A stretch of 54,895 nt of DNA from Pigoraptor vietnamica. Its lineage: Eukaryota > Opisthokonta > Filasterea. The notes below the pieces were generated by a model that worked only from the letters and a program-made list of their open reading frames with translations, was not told where the DNA came from and did no database searches. Made by a program: the position numbers and the translations under genes. The DNA lies in contig CALSCQ010002252.1 in assembly GCA_943704525.1 (NCBI GenBank), forward strand, positions 35,001 through 89,895, written 5' to 3'. Shown here in pieces: positions 23,289-34,525 of the stretch. The first letter of the stretch is position 1, and the number at the start of each line of letters is the position of its first letter.

Positions 23289-23828
23289 CTTCCGCCACGA
23301 ATCACGAGTTTACGGGTGGGTCTATGGAGCAGTCCACTTTGCCGGCCCCGCGGGCAACACGGCGAGGGACGCCACCACCGCACACACGTCGCGCGTACAC
23401 AAGCAAGGACGCCGCAATCAGCCACTAAATTCTAATTTGCCGCCGGCGCAGCTCCATACATCACGGTTGAACGCACACGTCGCCGTTACGGAGTGAGTGT
23501 TGCCTGTCGGAAGAAAGAAGTTTGACGACAGCAGGCGCAGTGTGTGCGCGCCGAAATAGTGCATCGATGTTTCGCTCGTCCCGCCAATTGACACTGCGGG
23601 TTCCGCAGGGGTGACTCACCCGGCAGTGTTAAATTGACATCGACCGAATTGTACCCACAAATCGGCCAAAAGTCAATTTGTTTCCCCACTCTGCCCATCA
23701 GCTCCCCCTAAAAAATGCGCGAACTTGCATCCGGGGTAACGTTACTGGTTGTTACATTATCAGAGTTTCGTCTTCAATGCACCACGCAGAGAACACACTC
23801 GTCGACACACGTACACGCACGCATAATA
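23289..23828 (-). other. Promoter region of the nucleotidyltransferase gene and 3' region of glycogenin
   Basis: Both neighbours are on the minus strand: the nucleotidyltransferase starts at 23288 and glycogenin ends at 23829. I see no ORF with protein character, no repeat and no RNA gene. Confidence 0.5.
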
Positions 23829-25681
23829 TCACTTGTGCTCAAGACGCGCCTCCCCCTGCGTCAAAGCGAGCACTCCCAACTTCATCTCAAGCATGCGTAT
23901 GTGCCCTTCGATGTCCGCACAAACTTCTTCGACGACCTCGGGGTGCGCGGCAGTAGCAATCGACCGCTTCACGTCCTCCACTCGCCTTTGCAGGCTCGCG
24001 ATCGAATGCTCAACACGACGGACTCGCTCTCGTGCCCGCTTCGCGGCCTCAATAGCGGCCGCTTCCTCGGCGCCGTGTCGCATCATCTGATCCAGGCGGC
24101 GTTGCACGAGCGCGAAGCCCGTCAGCGGCTGCCCGGCGTCGTCCACCGCCGGTTCGGGCGGAGGAACGTCCAAGGGCGAAGGAGAGAATACGGGCTCAAT
24201 CTTTTTCGGCGATGGTGGGGCCTGCGCTTCCCCCTGCGACGGATGCGGTTGCGCTGATGGCGAATCGGCGCGACGCTTTCCCCCACGTGCGCCCTCGGGC
24301 TTGGGCGGCTCCAATACTGGCGGCGGGAGTTCAAAAGGCGACGCCCAAGGGATACTGTCGCCCTTCTTCTTCGTAGATGACGTTTGCGCGCGCTCCGTGA
24401 GCGCCAAGAGGTGCTCGGCAGGCCCTTTGAAACTGTCCGCCGGAGACTGCGCGACGGGGCCAGCGGCCGCGGGGGCTTCCGTCGCCTGCGTCACGAATGG
24501 GACAAGGTGACACATGAGACTTTGGTGTGACGGACTATATACACGCGGCCCCTTTGCGTTCAGACAACTCACCCATTTCTCGAAGTAGCGGTCGTATATG
24601 TCCCACCACATCTGCGCGTGTTCCTTGGACACACCGGGCGTGTTGAGGACGCGCCCGTCCGCGCTCCGGTGGAGATTCCACGGCTTCAAGTGGCCGATAA
24701 AGTGGAGAATGCGAACGCCACTCCCGAAGCGCTCGAACGCCGGAAGGTACGAATAATACGCGTTGGGATTCATGTTGTAGAGGAACGAAATGTGCCGCTT
24801 GATGTCCGCCGTCGCCCAGTCACTCCAGGCCTGGTTCAGCAGGCCCTGGTCACCGCCTGCTCCGACAAGGCACAAAGGCACATCAGCACAACTCGCACAC
24901 ACTGGCAATCGCACACACCGTACACTGCACTTGGGCGTTGGTTATATATACGCGCCAACAGCGACAGCGTGCGAAAGGCGACCACGCACCGTCAAACGAC
25001 CCCTCGGTTGCGGCCATCTGCGCAAGTCGCTCAAACGTCGCGTTCGACGGCACAAAGACAAACACTCCCGAGTTGAAGCAATCCGGCCACCCGATGTCCG
25101 GCGCCGCCGAGAGCTCCGGAAGGTCGAAGAGGGCGTCCGAGTTCTGCACGACGAGCGTGTCGGCGTCCAGAAACACGCACTTGTCGTAGTCGGTGAGAAG
25201 CCACGCGAATATCTTCGTGAACGTCACTCCGAGCTCCGGCCGATTGAGGAGAGCGAGGCGATCGGCGTCGTTGCTGTTCAACTCCCGCACGAGAACTACA
25301 CGCCACACGTCCGATAACCGCCGGCTGCAGCACCCGTTTCGCAACCCGTGAGTAAATGTACAAGACACCAGCACACCACAACCACACAAACTCACCGCAT
25401 AAGCAGTGTCACCGAGTCAGTGACCAGCACGACGAGCGCACGCTGCGTGCCGGACTCTTTTAGGGAGTGTCCCAATACAAGCGCGCCGTAGCCGTAGTTG
25501 TCGTTGGTCACGAGCGTCACATAGGCCTGTCGCGCCGCGTCTGTGCACGGGAGAGTTTGGGGAGCAACTATTAATCACTAAAACGCCTCTCCCAGCAACC
25601 CACCGAAGGGGCAGCTGCACGGAGCCTGCATGCAGGCACACCCCAAAAGCAAGCGCACTCACCGGACGACGGGCCCGCCAT
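23829..25681 (-). CDS. GYG: Glycogenin-type GT8 glucosyltransferase with a long charged, coiled-coil tail
   Basis: Self-glucosylating primer of glycogen synthesis. Exons are 25681-25663, 25540-25396, 25324-24990, 24856-24573 and 24485-23829, giving 479 residues. The GT8 domain spans about residues 8-260 and follows glycogenin closely: YVTLVTNDNYGYGALVLGHS, LNRPELGVTFTKIFAW, DAD at 108-110 (metal/UDP binding), DIGWPDCFNSGVFVF and GDQGLLNQAW. The segment NAYYSYLPAFERFG keeps the acceptor tyrosine, and Y201 aligns with human Tyr195. The final 219 residues (one exon) are Pro/Ser-rich and then a charged helix with heptad character (EEAAAIEAAKRARERVRRVE). This differs from the short glycogen-synthase-binding end of animal glycogenin. 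Exon 1 codes for only six residues plus one base. Confidence 0.92.
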
Positions 25682-26345
25682 TCCTTCGAGATCAATCCGC
25701 AGATTTGCAGAGTCCCCAAACGCGCCCCAATAACCGCAAATACGATTTGCCGACGATAGAAATCAACCACACGGTGGTCCGGTGCGCTCTGGCCAGCAAC
25801 TGTCAACTTGCGCGGACTTCCTGCGGACGTTTTTGCTGCGACGGTGTGTGGGCGCGGCAATAGTGGCCTGCTACAGTTGAGCACACGGACGCTGCTCCAG
25901 CGACGACGAACGGAGCGGTTGCACCGAAATACTCCACGTGCACGCGAGCCTTCGCAGAGTACAGGAGAGAACGTGGAGAGTTCTTTTTGTGTGCAAGTTG
26001 AAGGGAAAAGCGAGACCCAAAGTGAGCACGCGACAAGGCATGAGTAATTGTGCCATCACAATGACGACATAGAATGAAATGACGTTATATTTACAAATGT
26101 CCAGATTGGTGCGTTCCATTTTGGCCGGTTCAGACATGCCGTGCGCACCGCAAAAAAAAAACACAACACGGAAAACCGGAACGAAAATCAGAAGAGAGAG
26201 AGACACAAAACCACGCGAGAAAACGAGAAGGCGAAGGAAAGCGAGGGAGACGCACACTGTCATTCACGTGAGCCCTTTCGACTGATACGTAGCGCTCAAC
26301 GGCAGTGTACAAAGGGCCCCCCGCGTCTGCGCGCGGAGGGCCGGC
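25682..26345. other. Divergent promoter region between glycogenin and the DENN-TBC gene
   Basis: Both genes start at the edges and read outward. A purine-rich stretch (AGA and GAA runs) lies near 26150-26250. I see no convincing ORF or RNA gene. Confidence 0.5.
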
Positions 26346-29300
26346 ATGGCGGCTGAAACGGCCACGCGCCGACTGGTGGACTATTGGTTCCAGGTGGGGA
26401 GTTGGCTCCCTCTCCCTCTCCCCCCCTCTCTCCCCCTCTCTCCCCCCTCTCTCCCTCTCTCTCCCTCTCCCTCTCCCTCTCCCTCTCTCTCCCTCTCCCC
26501 CTCTCTCTACCCCTCGCTCTCTCTTTCTCATTCTGTGGAGTCGATGGACCGTCCATGATTTACGCTCCTTCTCTCCCCTGTTGGGACTTCGGCGCGTTGA
26601 CTGTTTGCGCAACCCCAGATCGGATGTACCGTGAACGATGGCGATGTCGATGCCCTCGCGAACGCACTTCAACGCCTCTGTGACATTACAAACGGCGACC
26701 TCGAGTCTGAGGACGGCGGTCGTCAAGAAGGTGTGTGTGCACTCCGTCCTCACCAATGACCCCTCCCGCACTGCTGACTGTGCCCATCGGATTTGCTGCA
26801 GCGGCCGCCATCCAAGAAAAGGTGCGCATCGGCACTGTCTCGCGGTACCCGCGCGAGGACCACTTCGACTACAAATTCCCCGCGGCCATCGAGTCGGTGG
26901 GTTTTTATTTGGGCTCATTGCTACATCTCGTTCCATTCACTCACTGTGGCTCATTTTTCGGCTCCCGACAGTTCTGCCTCCCATGCGGCCCCTTTCTCAG
27001 CGAGGAGCCGTCTCCGCCGGCGTGCTATAGCCTTGTCCTGACAAGTCCGGAGGGTGACAGGGCGTACGTCACATGCGTGGCACTCTATGAGCCCATATCG
27101 TCGCACCGGCAACTGCGCGACGTCCACGGCCCGCTGTGCATCGGTCTCATCTCCCACTGGCCGATCTTTTCCGTAATGCGAGATGTGCTTATGATCGTGC
27201 GGGGGCTCGCTCTCGGCGCTTCGAACCTTTCGCCTCAGCCCGCCGAGGCCATCGAGGCCGCGATCGCCTCGTTTGTGTCGTGCGTCCCTGTGCCTCCCCC
27301 CGGCCGCACGGAGATCTCGTTCACGATCGCAGGCGTGCGCCTTCACCACGGGCGGCCGCACCCTCCGGACCTTCCTGCTGCAGATTTCAACTTTGCGCCG
27401 CTCTTCCGGCGACTCTCCGTAGAGTCGGTCGTGACGCTCCTCACGGCCATTCTCCTCGAGCGACGCATCATCGTGTACTCGACCGAACTGTCGATGCTGA
27501 CGCTGTGCACGGAGACAGTCCTCGCCCTCGCGCACCCGTTCGCGTGGCACTACGTCTACATACCCGTTCTGCCTTCCGCGTACCTGGAGGACATGATAGA
27601 AGTGCCGTCGCCCTGCATCGTCGGCGCGCATGCCTCGGCGCGCCTTCGCGGCAAAATGCCCTCCGACATTGTCATCGTGGATCTCAACGAGGGCTCGGTC
27701 ACCACGGGACTCGCGCTCCCTGCCGCGCCCCCGAGCCGCATCAAGTGCCTTCTCAAGAATTTGGACGGCAACGTCGTGGCTGTGGGCCGCAACCCCGAGG
27801 TCGTGAGTGACCTGGACGGGTTCGATCACGTGCCTGTGGGTGACGAGTCCTTCCCTCCCCGGCATTTGCACCACGGCGACGGGTGGTGCCGCGCCGCCTC
27901 GAACCTCTCTGGCGACGATTACGACGCCCACGACCGCCTTCTAGGCTACGCGGGGCTCGGGACCTCGCAGCAGAGCGGCGCTGGGTTTGGTTCGCAGCGT
28001 CCTCTGACCGATACGGAGAAGCTGCGGTGCGCGTTCATGCACTACCTCTCCCAATTTTTCGATGTCGGCGACTACCGCAAATTCCTGACGGGGCTGGCGG
28101 AGAGCGCGGCCACGTCGCGCCTCACACCCACCGACCGCGGAACGTTCATCGACGCGAACGGATTCGAGGTGACGGCGGAAGAGGCCGCTGCCCTCGAGGA
28201 GGGGTGGGCGGACGGCGCCGTGCAGGTGGACCGCAAGGGGCTCCTTTCAAAGGCGCCGTCGTGGGCGCGCGAATTTCTCACCGCCTTCGTCGACCGCAAG
28301 ATATTCGCGCGCTTTGCATACGAGCGGCTGTCGGAAGCGCAGACGGAGCGGCCTACGATGCTGTTTGACGAGATGGCGTCGGGGAGGCTAGGAAAGGACT
28401 CGCTGGCGTGGGATCGCGTGACGGCATACCTGCGCCACGTCTGCAATGACGTGACGGCTTGTGTGCACGTGGGCAAGCCCACCGCCATGCCCGCGACTTC
28501 GCCGGGGCACGCACACGGCCGACTCTCTCAGGAGGCGCTCGCTGCGATGAACGGAATGCCTTCCACGCGCTTCCCCAAGCTCTCTTTCACGTCCCTCACC
28601 GCCTCGCAACCCGCGCCCCTCCACCTCCCCGATCAAACGTCGTGCGCTCTGCACGTGCTGCACGCCCGGCCTCGACCGGAGCGGAGCGTTGCTGGCGGCA
28701 TCATTGGGTCGGTGCTGAAGCGCTTCAACTCGGGTTCGGACCGCTCGCCGCGGCTCAACAGGAAGGGGATGGGCACGAGCGCGACTTTCACGGCCTTGCC
28801 GCCGCCGGCGGGCAGCGAACTCTCGAAGTCGCCGCCAACGGCCTCGACTTCGGAGGGTTTTTTTCCCTCGCTGCTGGGGCGCAAGGCTGAGTCTGCCGCG
28901 AACGGCGAACCCCGCGCCACGGTAAGCAAAAAGGCCGGTCGGTTCGATCCGGCGCCGATTCCGGGATTGCCGGGCGTGCGTGACTACAGGCGCGTGGACG
29001 CTGCGCTGCTGCGCGATATGAGGGCGGACGATGGCCACATGTTGGACATGCCTGGCCTCCGGTAAGTGTGCGAGCGGTGTCGCATATACCACATTGCGTT
29101 TTCGTGGCGACAAATGATGACAATTTTTTTGTGCGCGTGTGTGCAGGCGTGCCGTGTTCTACGGCGGCGTCGCAGCAGATGCGCGGCGGGATGTGTGGCG
29201 GCTGCTATTGGGTCTCGTGTCCACGGACTTGACAACGTCGGCCGCCGAAGATCTCGTGCTCCAGCGGCGACTCGCGTACGAGCGCATCCGATTGGACATG

Positions 29301-30401
29301 GAGGCGAAGTCGGCGGATCCAGAGTTCGCGCGTGTCATCAAGCGGATCGACAAGGACGTCCGGCGCACGGATCGCAACCACCCACTGTTCGCCGGCGACG
29401 ACAACCCGTCGCGTGCGGCCATGTGCAGCGTTCTCGCGACGTACGCCATTCACGACTACCCGCTCGGCTACGTGCAGGGCATGAGCGATCTCCTCTCTCC
29501 GCTGCTGGTCGTGCTGGGGGAGGAGAGCGAGGCCTTTTGGGGGCTCGACTGTCTGATGCGCCGCATGCGCGGCAACTTTGCGGAGACGGAAGCCACGATG
29601 CGCGACTACTTTGGCCGCCTGGACGGACTGCTTGAACAGGTCGATCCGGCGTTCAGGTGAGTTTAAGGCGGGAGAGGTGCACCGCGAAGTGTATTTGTGT
29701 TGGCAAAGCTGCATCAGTACAGTGTGCATTTTTGCATGTAGTGCACCCTGCGACGTTTGTATTGGCACAATGAGAGTACAGTGTGCATTTTTGCATGCAT
29801 GTAGTGCACCCTGCGACGTTTATCTGTGTTGACAAAAGTTCTTGCATCGCACAACGAGGGGGGGCTGAGGAGAGTGCCATTTGCATGCAGGGCATACCTC
29901 GCGAGCGTGTCGCAAATTGAGGACGCGTGTTCCGGGCGGGGCGCTGGGGATGCCATGTCGTCGGACATGAACAGTCTGCAGTTCAGTTTCCGGTGGTTCC
30001 TCCTCAATTTCAAGCGGGAGTTTGAATTTGACGAGGTGTTGCGGATATGGGAGGTGAGATCTTGGGTCGCTCACGAAAGTTTTCTGGATAAGGCTCTGAC
30101 TCCTCGAGCCTTTCTCGGCAGTGCATCTGGGCTCGCGAGGGCTCCAACGACTTCCAATATTACGTGGCAATGTCCATCATCGAGACGTATAAGGACGTCA
30201 TCATGGTCCAGAAAATGTCGTGGAACGACATTCTGCAGGTGCGCTTTCCGTGTCGAGCGCGGTTTTGTATTGCGCCAGATTCGGAGGCTGACGACACCAT
30301 TGGCGCAGTTTGTGAACCAGCTTGCCCTCAAGATGGACGTTGCGCGCATTCTAGAGCGCGCACGCTGCATTGAGGAGTACGTGGCATTCATGGAGCCCTG
30401 A
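26346..30401 (+). CDS. DENN domain-TBC domain fusion protein (Rab GEF-like plus Rab GAP)
   Basis: Predicted Rab regulator with two opposite activities in one chain. Exons are 26346-26393, 26619-26730, 26802-26896, 26972-29061, 29147-29656, 29891-30053, 30122-30238 and 30309-30401, giving 1075 residues. The start MAAETATRRLVDYWFQIG is a typical uDENN opening. The cDENN contains SVVTLLTAILLERRIIVYS and HPFAWHYVYIPVLP. A dDENN-like region follows (FLTAFVDRKIFARFAYERL). After a Ser/Pro-rich linker (about 590-770) comes a TBC1D15/GYP7-type TBC domain from about residue 780. It includes RRAVFYGGVAADARRDVWR, the arginine finger in IDKDVRRTDR and the glutamine finger in GYVQGMSDLLSPLL, so GAP activity should be intact. 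The junction intron 29062-29146 is phase 2 on both sides and falls inside the conserved GLRRAVFYGG stretch, which argues for one gene. The Rab targets are unknown. Confidence 0.9.
26404..26535 (+). repeat. Long CT-rich polypyrimidine tract in DENN-TBC intron 1
   Basis: Almost pure pyrimidine on the sense strand, built of CTCTCC and CTCTCTCCC units with partial mirror symmetry. It fills the first half of intron 1 (26394-26618). Confidence 0.9.
29699..29822 (+). repeat. Two-copy direct repeat of about 60 bp in DENN-TBC intron 5
   Basis: Both copies contain ACAGTGTGCATTTTTGCATG followed by TAGTGCACCCTGCGACGTTT. The second copy carries an extra CATG. The repeat lies within intron 29657-29890, away from the splice sites. 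Confidence 0.85.
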
Positions 30402-31386
30402 GCAATGAAAGAACGTCTTGTGTGATTCATCGTAACACAGCCACACACAGAAACACACAAAGAGAATTGTCCGGACAAATCCACGTTACCGATTTGGTAA
30501 TGACGCCACCTTGACGCCCTCTTGCACGGCCCCGGATGTGTCTCCCGGGCAACTTGGACTGTTCCATTGGGCTCCGATTTCTTTTATTTCGATGCGCAGT
30601 TCACTATGAGCTGACTATGGCTTTTGGGATTTATTTTGTGCGTGTCTAAAGAAAGCCCCTTGACTTTCCCTCGTGGCTCGGCAAATTTAATGTGAAAAAG
30701 TGTCATTTTTCTGCCCGAAAACTACCCCGTTTCCAGTCTGTGCGCTCGCAGCCACCGTGGTTCGTTTGCCCTTGCTGACACTCAGCCGGCGTTTTTCCCT
30801 ATCGGCGTGAGTTCGATGCGCGTGTTTGCGTGCGAGTGCGCACGTCCCTCTCTCTCGACTTGATAGTTCGCGCACATGGGCGTCCATTCTTGGACGTGTG
30901 TCATTATTTGCCAGTTGCTTGAAACCTTGCCAGGGCTTGCTGATTCTTCCGAACTTTGGGCATTCGCCTTCACCCCGTTTGTTGTGTGTTTGTGTACGCG
31001 CGATCGAATCGAATCGGATCGTCGCAACCTCGTACTTCGTCGCTCAACCCAAACGCGAAGTTGTGTTGGAACAGAGGCGAACTGCTGTTCGTGCGCGGGG
31101 AAGGGCGTTCTTCGAAATCCGCGAGGCGTGACGTCGCACGCTGCGTGTCGTGGCGTTGATGACATTTGTCGCCGTCGCATAGGTCGCGCCGAGGGCATCG
31201 TTCCGCTGGCGGCCTCGCTGCCGCCAGCGCCGAGGGTCTGTGAGCGCGCCGGGGAAGGGCCCCGGTTGCTTGACGATGGCGTCCTAGTGTTTCTGGTACA
31301 ATAGAGTTGCTCGCACGCCGTAGTGCGTGTCATCGCTCGCGTTTCCCGCCGCGGAGCCCGCGCCCGACGGCGGGCCTCTCGGCGCA
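30402..31386 (+). other. Long intergenic region upstream of the phosphodiesterase gene
   Basis: This holds the DENN-TBC 3' region and the promoter and leader of the phosphodiesterase gene. ORFs on both strands between 30780 and 31450 have no recognisable domain. An upstream non-coding exon of the phosphodiesterase gene could lie here but cannot be shown. No RNA gene was recognised. Confidence 0.5.
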
Positions 31387-34300
31387 ATGGATTGGCGGAA
31401 ACAGTCCGTGGCCGTGCAGGAGCGACCAAGCATGGTGCGTGCACCGTCAATTTATTGATTGTTTGTTGCTGCTCGAGATGTGTGCCACATATTTCCGGAG
31501 TGTGTACGCGTGTGCGAGTGCGCTGCGTACGCGTCTACACAAGCGCGCGTGACGCGTGCACACGCCGTGTTTGAGTGCGCTGCGTGCATGACGTACGATG
31601 TCGTGCTATTGCCAGGAATTTCTTATTCAACCAAGGATCGTCTCTCCAATCGCGAACACACACTCTAAACAAAGCGCCCCCCGCGCACACGCAGGAGCTC
31701 CTCACGGCCAGGAAGATTCGGGACCAGGACGAGCAGCTTACGATCCAGGGTCCCGTCATCTTCCAGATGTTCCTTCACTACTGCGTCTTTATGCTCATCG
31801 TCTTCATGGCCGAGCGGCTGGGCCTCGCCCCCGAGATTCGCTTCCCGGCGCTCGTCCCCTACTTTATGCTCTCGCTCATCGCGTCGCAAATCAGCCGGCT
31901 GATTTACACGCGGTCGCCGCTGAGCCTTCTGCCCGTCTACATCAGCTTTGTGCCCTTCCTCGTCCTCGTCGTGCTCTCGCGAGAGGTCCACATGAACGTC
32001 GCCGTGCTGTGGTTCTGCTCGCTGATGACCATCAAGATGCAGTGCGGCGTGCAGATTGCGCAGCACGTCATGGGCGTGACGATGCTCTTCATTGCGGCTT
32101 ACGCGGCGACGGTGCGTGTCTCCCCGTGCCAATCGTTGCACCCTTCTCGTTTTGAGACGCGTCTCTGTGCGTGTGTGCGACTCCGGCACATGTCGCTGAA
32201 TCTCCCGACTGCTTGCTTTCTCTGTGCGTGTGTGCGACTCTGGCACATGTAGCTGAATCTTGCTTTCTCTGTGCGAGTGTGCGACTCTGACACATGCCAC
32301 TGAATCTAATCGACTGCTGGCTGTGCGCAGGTGGGCGCGATGACGTGGTTCTACACGGATCGGACGGGCTACGCGAGCTTTCGCGGGCTCGTGCTCGACC
32401 CGCAGATCGAGTGGGACCAGGAGTTTCTCATCATGTTCTGCCTGTTCTGCCTCGGTCTCTGCTTCTGGTCGCTGCTGCGCTACATCAAGAGCTACGCGCT
32501 GACGGTCGCGAGCCGCGAGCGCAAGATGGAGCAGCTGTGGAACGCCAACAACGACCTCAAGAAGGAGCTGAAGAAGATCAAGGAGGAGAAGGAGTTTGAG
32601 GAGGAGCTCAAGATCGACCTCAAGTCGCCGTTCATCAAGGTCATCGAGATACTGCGCGAGATTCAGCAGAAGCCCGAGACGCCCGACGACGTCAAGGACA
32701 AGCTCGAGTTTGCGATGAAGGCGGTCGCGAGCAGCAAGAGCGTCAACGAGTTTATCCTCAGCGACGAGAACAGCGCGCTCGTGGACGACCAGACGGGCGT
32801 GTGGCTCCGCGAAATGCTACAGGCGAAGAAGGACACTCCCGAAGTGACCTCGCAGCCCGGCGGACGGCAAGGGCGCATGTCGATCTACGACCGACGATCC
32901 GCGTCGATGAGTCTGCAGCACGGTTTTGGCGTTGCGGCGAGCGGATCCGTTGCGTCTGGGCTGTCGGGGGGCGGCGCACGGCACGAGCCCATGCTGTTGA
33001 TCAACGAGGACGATTACGAGCACGACCTGGAGGCCTTTGAGATCGACAAGGTGTGTGCGCGTGGTTTTGCTGTGACTGCATGTGCACCTTTGCCGTTCTT
33101 TGCGTGTTGTCCCATGCGTTTTCCTTTGGTGTGTGCGTGTGTGTGGCTATGCGATGCGTCATGGTCTGGGTCAGCGAATGCTTGTCACTCTCTCACGCGT
33201 GCAAATTCTTTCACTCGGGACGCAGTGGGAGGACTTTTGCTTGCACGTCGAGCCCAAGATTTTGCAGTCGCTCGAGACGGTCGACACGTGGGACTTTGAC
33301 GTCTTCTCGCTGCACTCGCGCACGAACGGCCGGCCGCTGTTCTATCTGGGCTACGCGCTGTTTGCCAAGTACGACCTCTTCCGCGAATACAACATTGACC
33401 CGCCGAAGTTCCAGGTGCGCCGGCGGACGGATGCGATCACGGACGCGTGTTTGTGGTGGAAGCTCGTCGTCTCTTGCCTATTTCCACCCGTGTCCCTGTA
33501 CGCCCACTAATTCATTGTCACTCCTTTCTCTCTCCAGTCGTGGCTGAAGGCGATCGAGGGCGGATATCGGTCGACGATTCCCTACCACAACTCGACGCAC
33601 GCGGCGGACGTCCTGCAGAGCATGAACTACATGCTCAACCGCGACGCGCTGCAGCACATGCTCTCGCCGATGGACCTCTTTGCGGCACTCGTAGCGTGCA
33701 TCATCCACGGTGGGCGTTGTGTGCCTTCCGAATGTCTGAGAGTCAATCGTCGTTGCGCCTGTGCGTGCGTCGTTTATTGTGTCCACCCTGCAGTAGCATA
33801 CGTGCCACATCGTGCGCCTCTCTCATACGCTAGCGTCGCTCTTCCCCGCAGACTTTGACCACCCTGGCAAGAACAACGCCTACCTTATCAACACGGACGA
33901 TGCGCTCGCGATCTGCTACAACGACAAGTCCATCCTCGAGAACCACCACGCGGCCGCCGCCTTCCGCGTGACGAAGAACGACGAGACGAACATATTCAGC
34001 GGAATGTCCAAGCAGATGTACCGCGAGCTCCGTGAGAAGGTCCTCGCCCTCGTCCTCGCGACGGATCCCGCGCAGCACTTCGATTATCTCTCGAAGTTCA
34101 AGGCCAAGCTCTCCGCCGACTCGTTTGACTATAACTCGGAGAGCGACCGCCTCACGTTCATGCAGATTGCGATCAAGTGCGCCGACATTAGCAACCCCGC
34201 GAAGGTCCGCGCGCTCTCGGTCGAGTGGACGAACAGGATTATGGAGGAGTTTTTCCAGCAGGGGGAGGCGGAGCGTGCGCGCAACCTGCCCGTCTCTGCG

Positions 34301-34525
34301 TTCATGGACCGCGAGCAGACGTCGATACCCAAGTGCCAGGTCGGCTTTATCGACTTTATCGTCAAGCCGCTGTACGAGGCTGTCGATTCGTTCGTGGGCT
34401 TTGACATTGCCATGACGAATATTGCGTCGAACCGCGACTACTGGTCCGTGAAGCTCAAGCAGGAGGAGGCGGACACGGCCGCGAACGGAGGCAAGCGGCC
34501 GCCGAACAAGCCCGCCGTGCCATAA
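31387..34525 (+). CDS. Membrane-anchored class I cyclic-nucleotide phosphodiesterase
   Basis: Hydrolyses cAMP and/or cGMP. Exons are 31387-31434, 31695-32111, 32331-33050, 33226-33414, 33538-33709 and 33852-34525, giving 739 residues. Residues about 40-155 contain around five hydrophobic spans (for example FLHYCVFMLIVFMAE and YFMLSLIASQIS). Another follows near 190 (FLIMFCLFCLGLCFWSLL), making about six membrane segments. Then comes a charged coiled coil (ERKMEQLWNANNDLKKELKK) and a linker. The catalytic domain begins about residue 396 (WEDFCLHVEP). It has the metal-binding motif HNSTHAADV (H475, H479) and, across the 33709/33852 junction, CIIHDFDHPGKNNAYLIN. QIAIKCADISNP and the downstream glutamine region (VGFIDFIVKPLYEA) complete it. 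Exon 1 codes for only 16 residues and is the least certain part. Substrate specificity is not evident. Confidence 0.93.
32161..32307 (+). repeat. Three-copy tandem repeat of about 47-56 bp in phosphodiesterase intron 2
   Basis: Each copy has TCTCTGTGCG, then TGTGTGCGACTC or a variant, then GGCACATG or a variant, then CTGAATCT. The last copy runs to about 23 bp before the CAG acceptor at 32329-32330. Confidence 0.8.

Noticed and set aside
22122-23435. 437-residue ORF antisense to nucleotidyltransferase exon 1
   Set aside because: Arg-rich shadow with no domain; the sense frame runs in phase into the catalytic exons.
31575-31694. Extension of phosphodiesterase exon 2 upstream to an earlier start
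   Set aside because: The stretch is preceded by a CAG acceptor at 31692-31694 and its translation has no protein character; a short first exon at 31387 fits better, though not proven.
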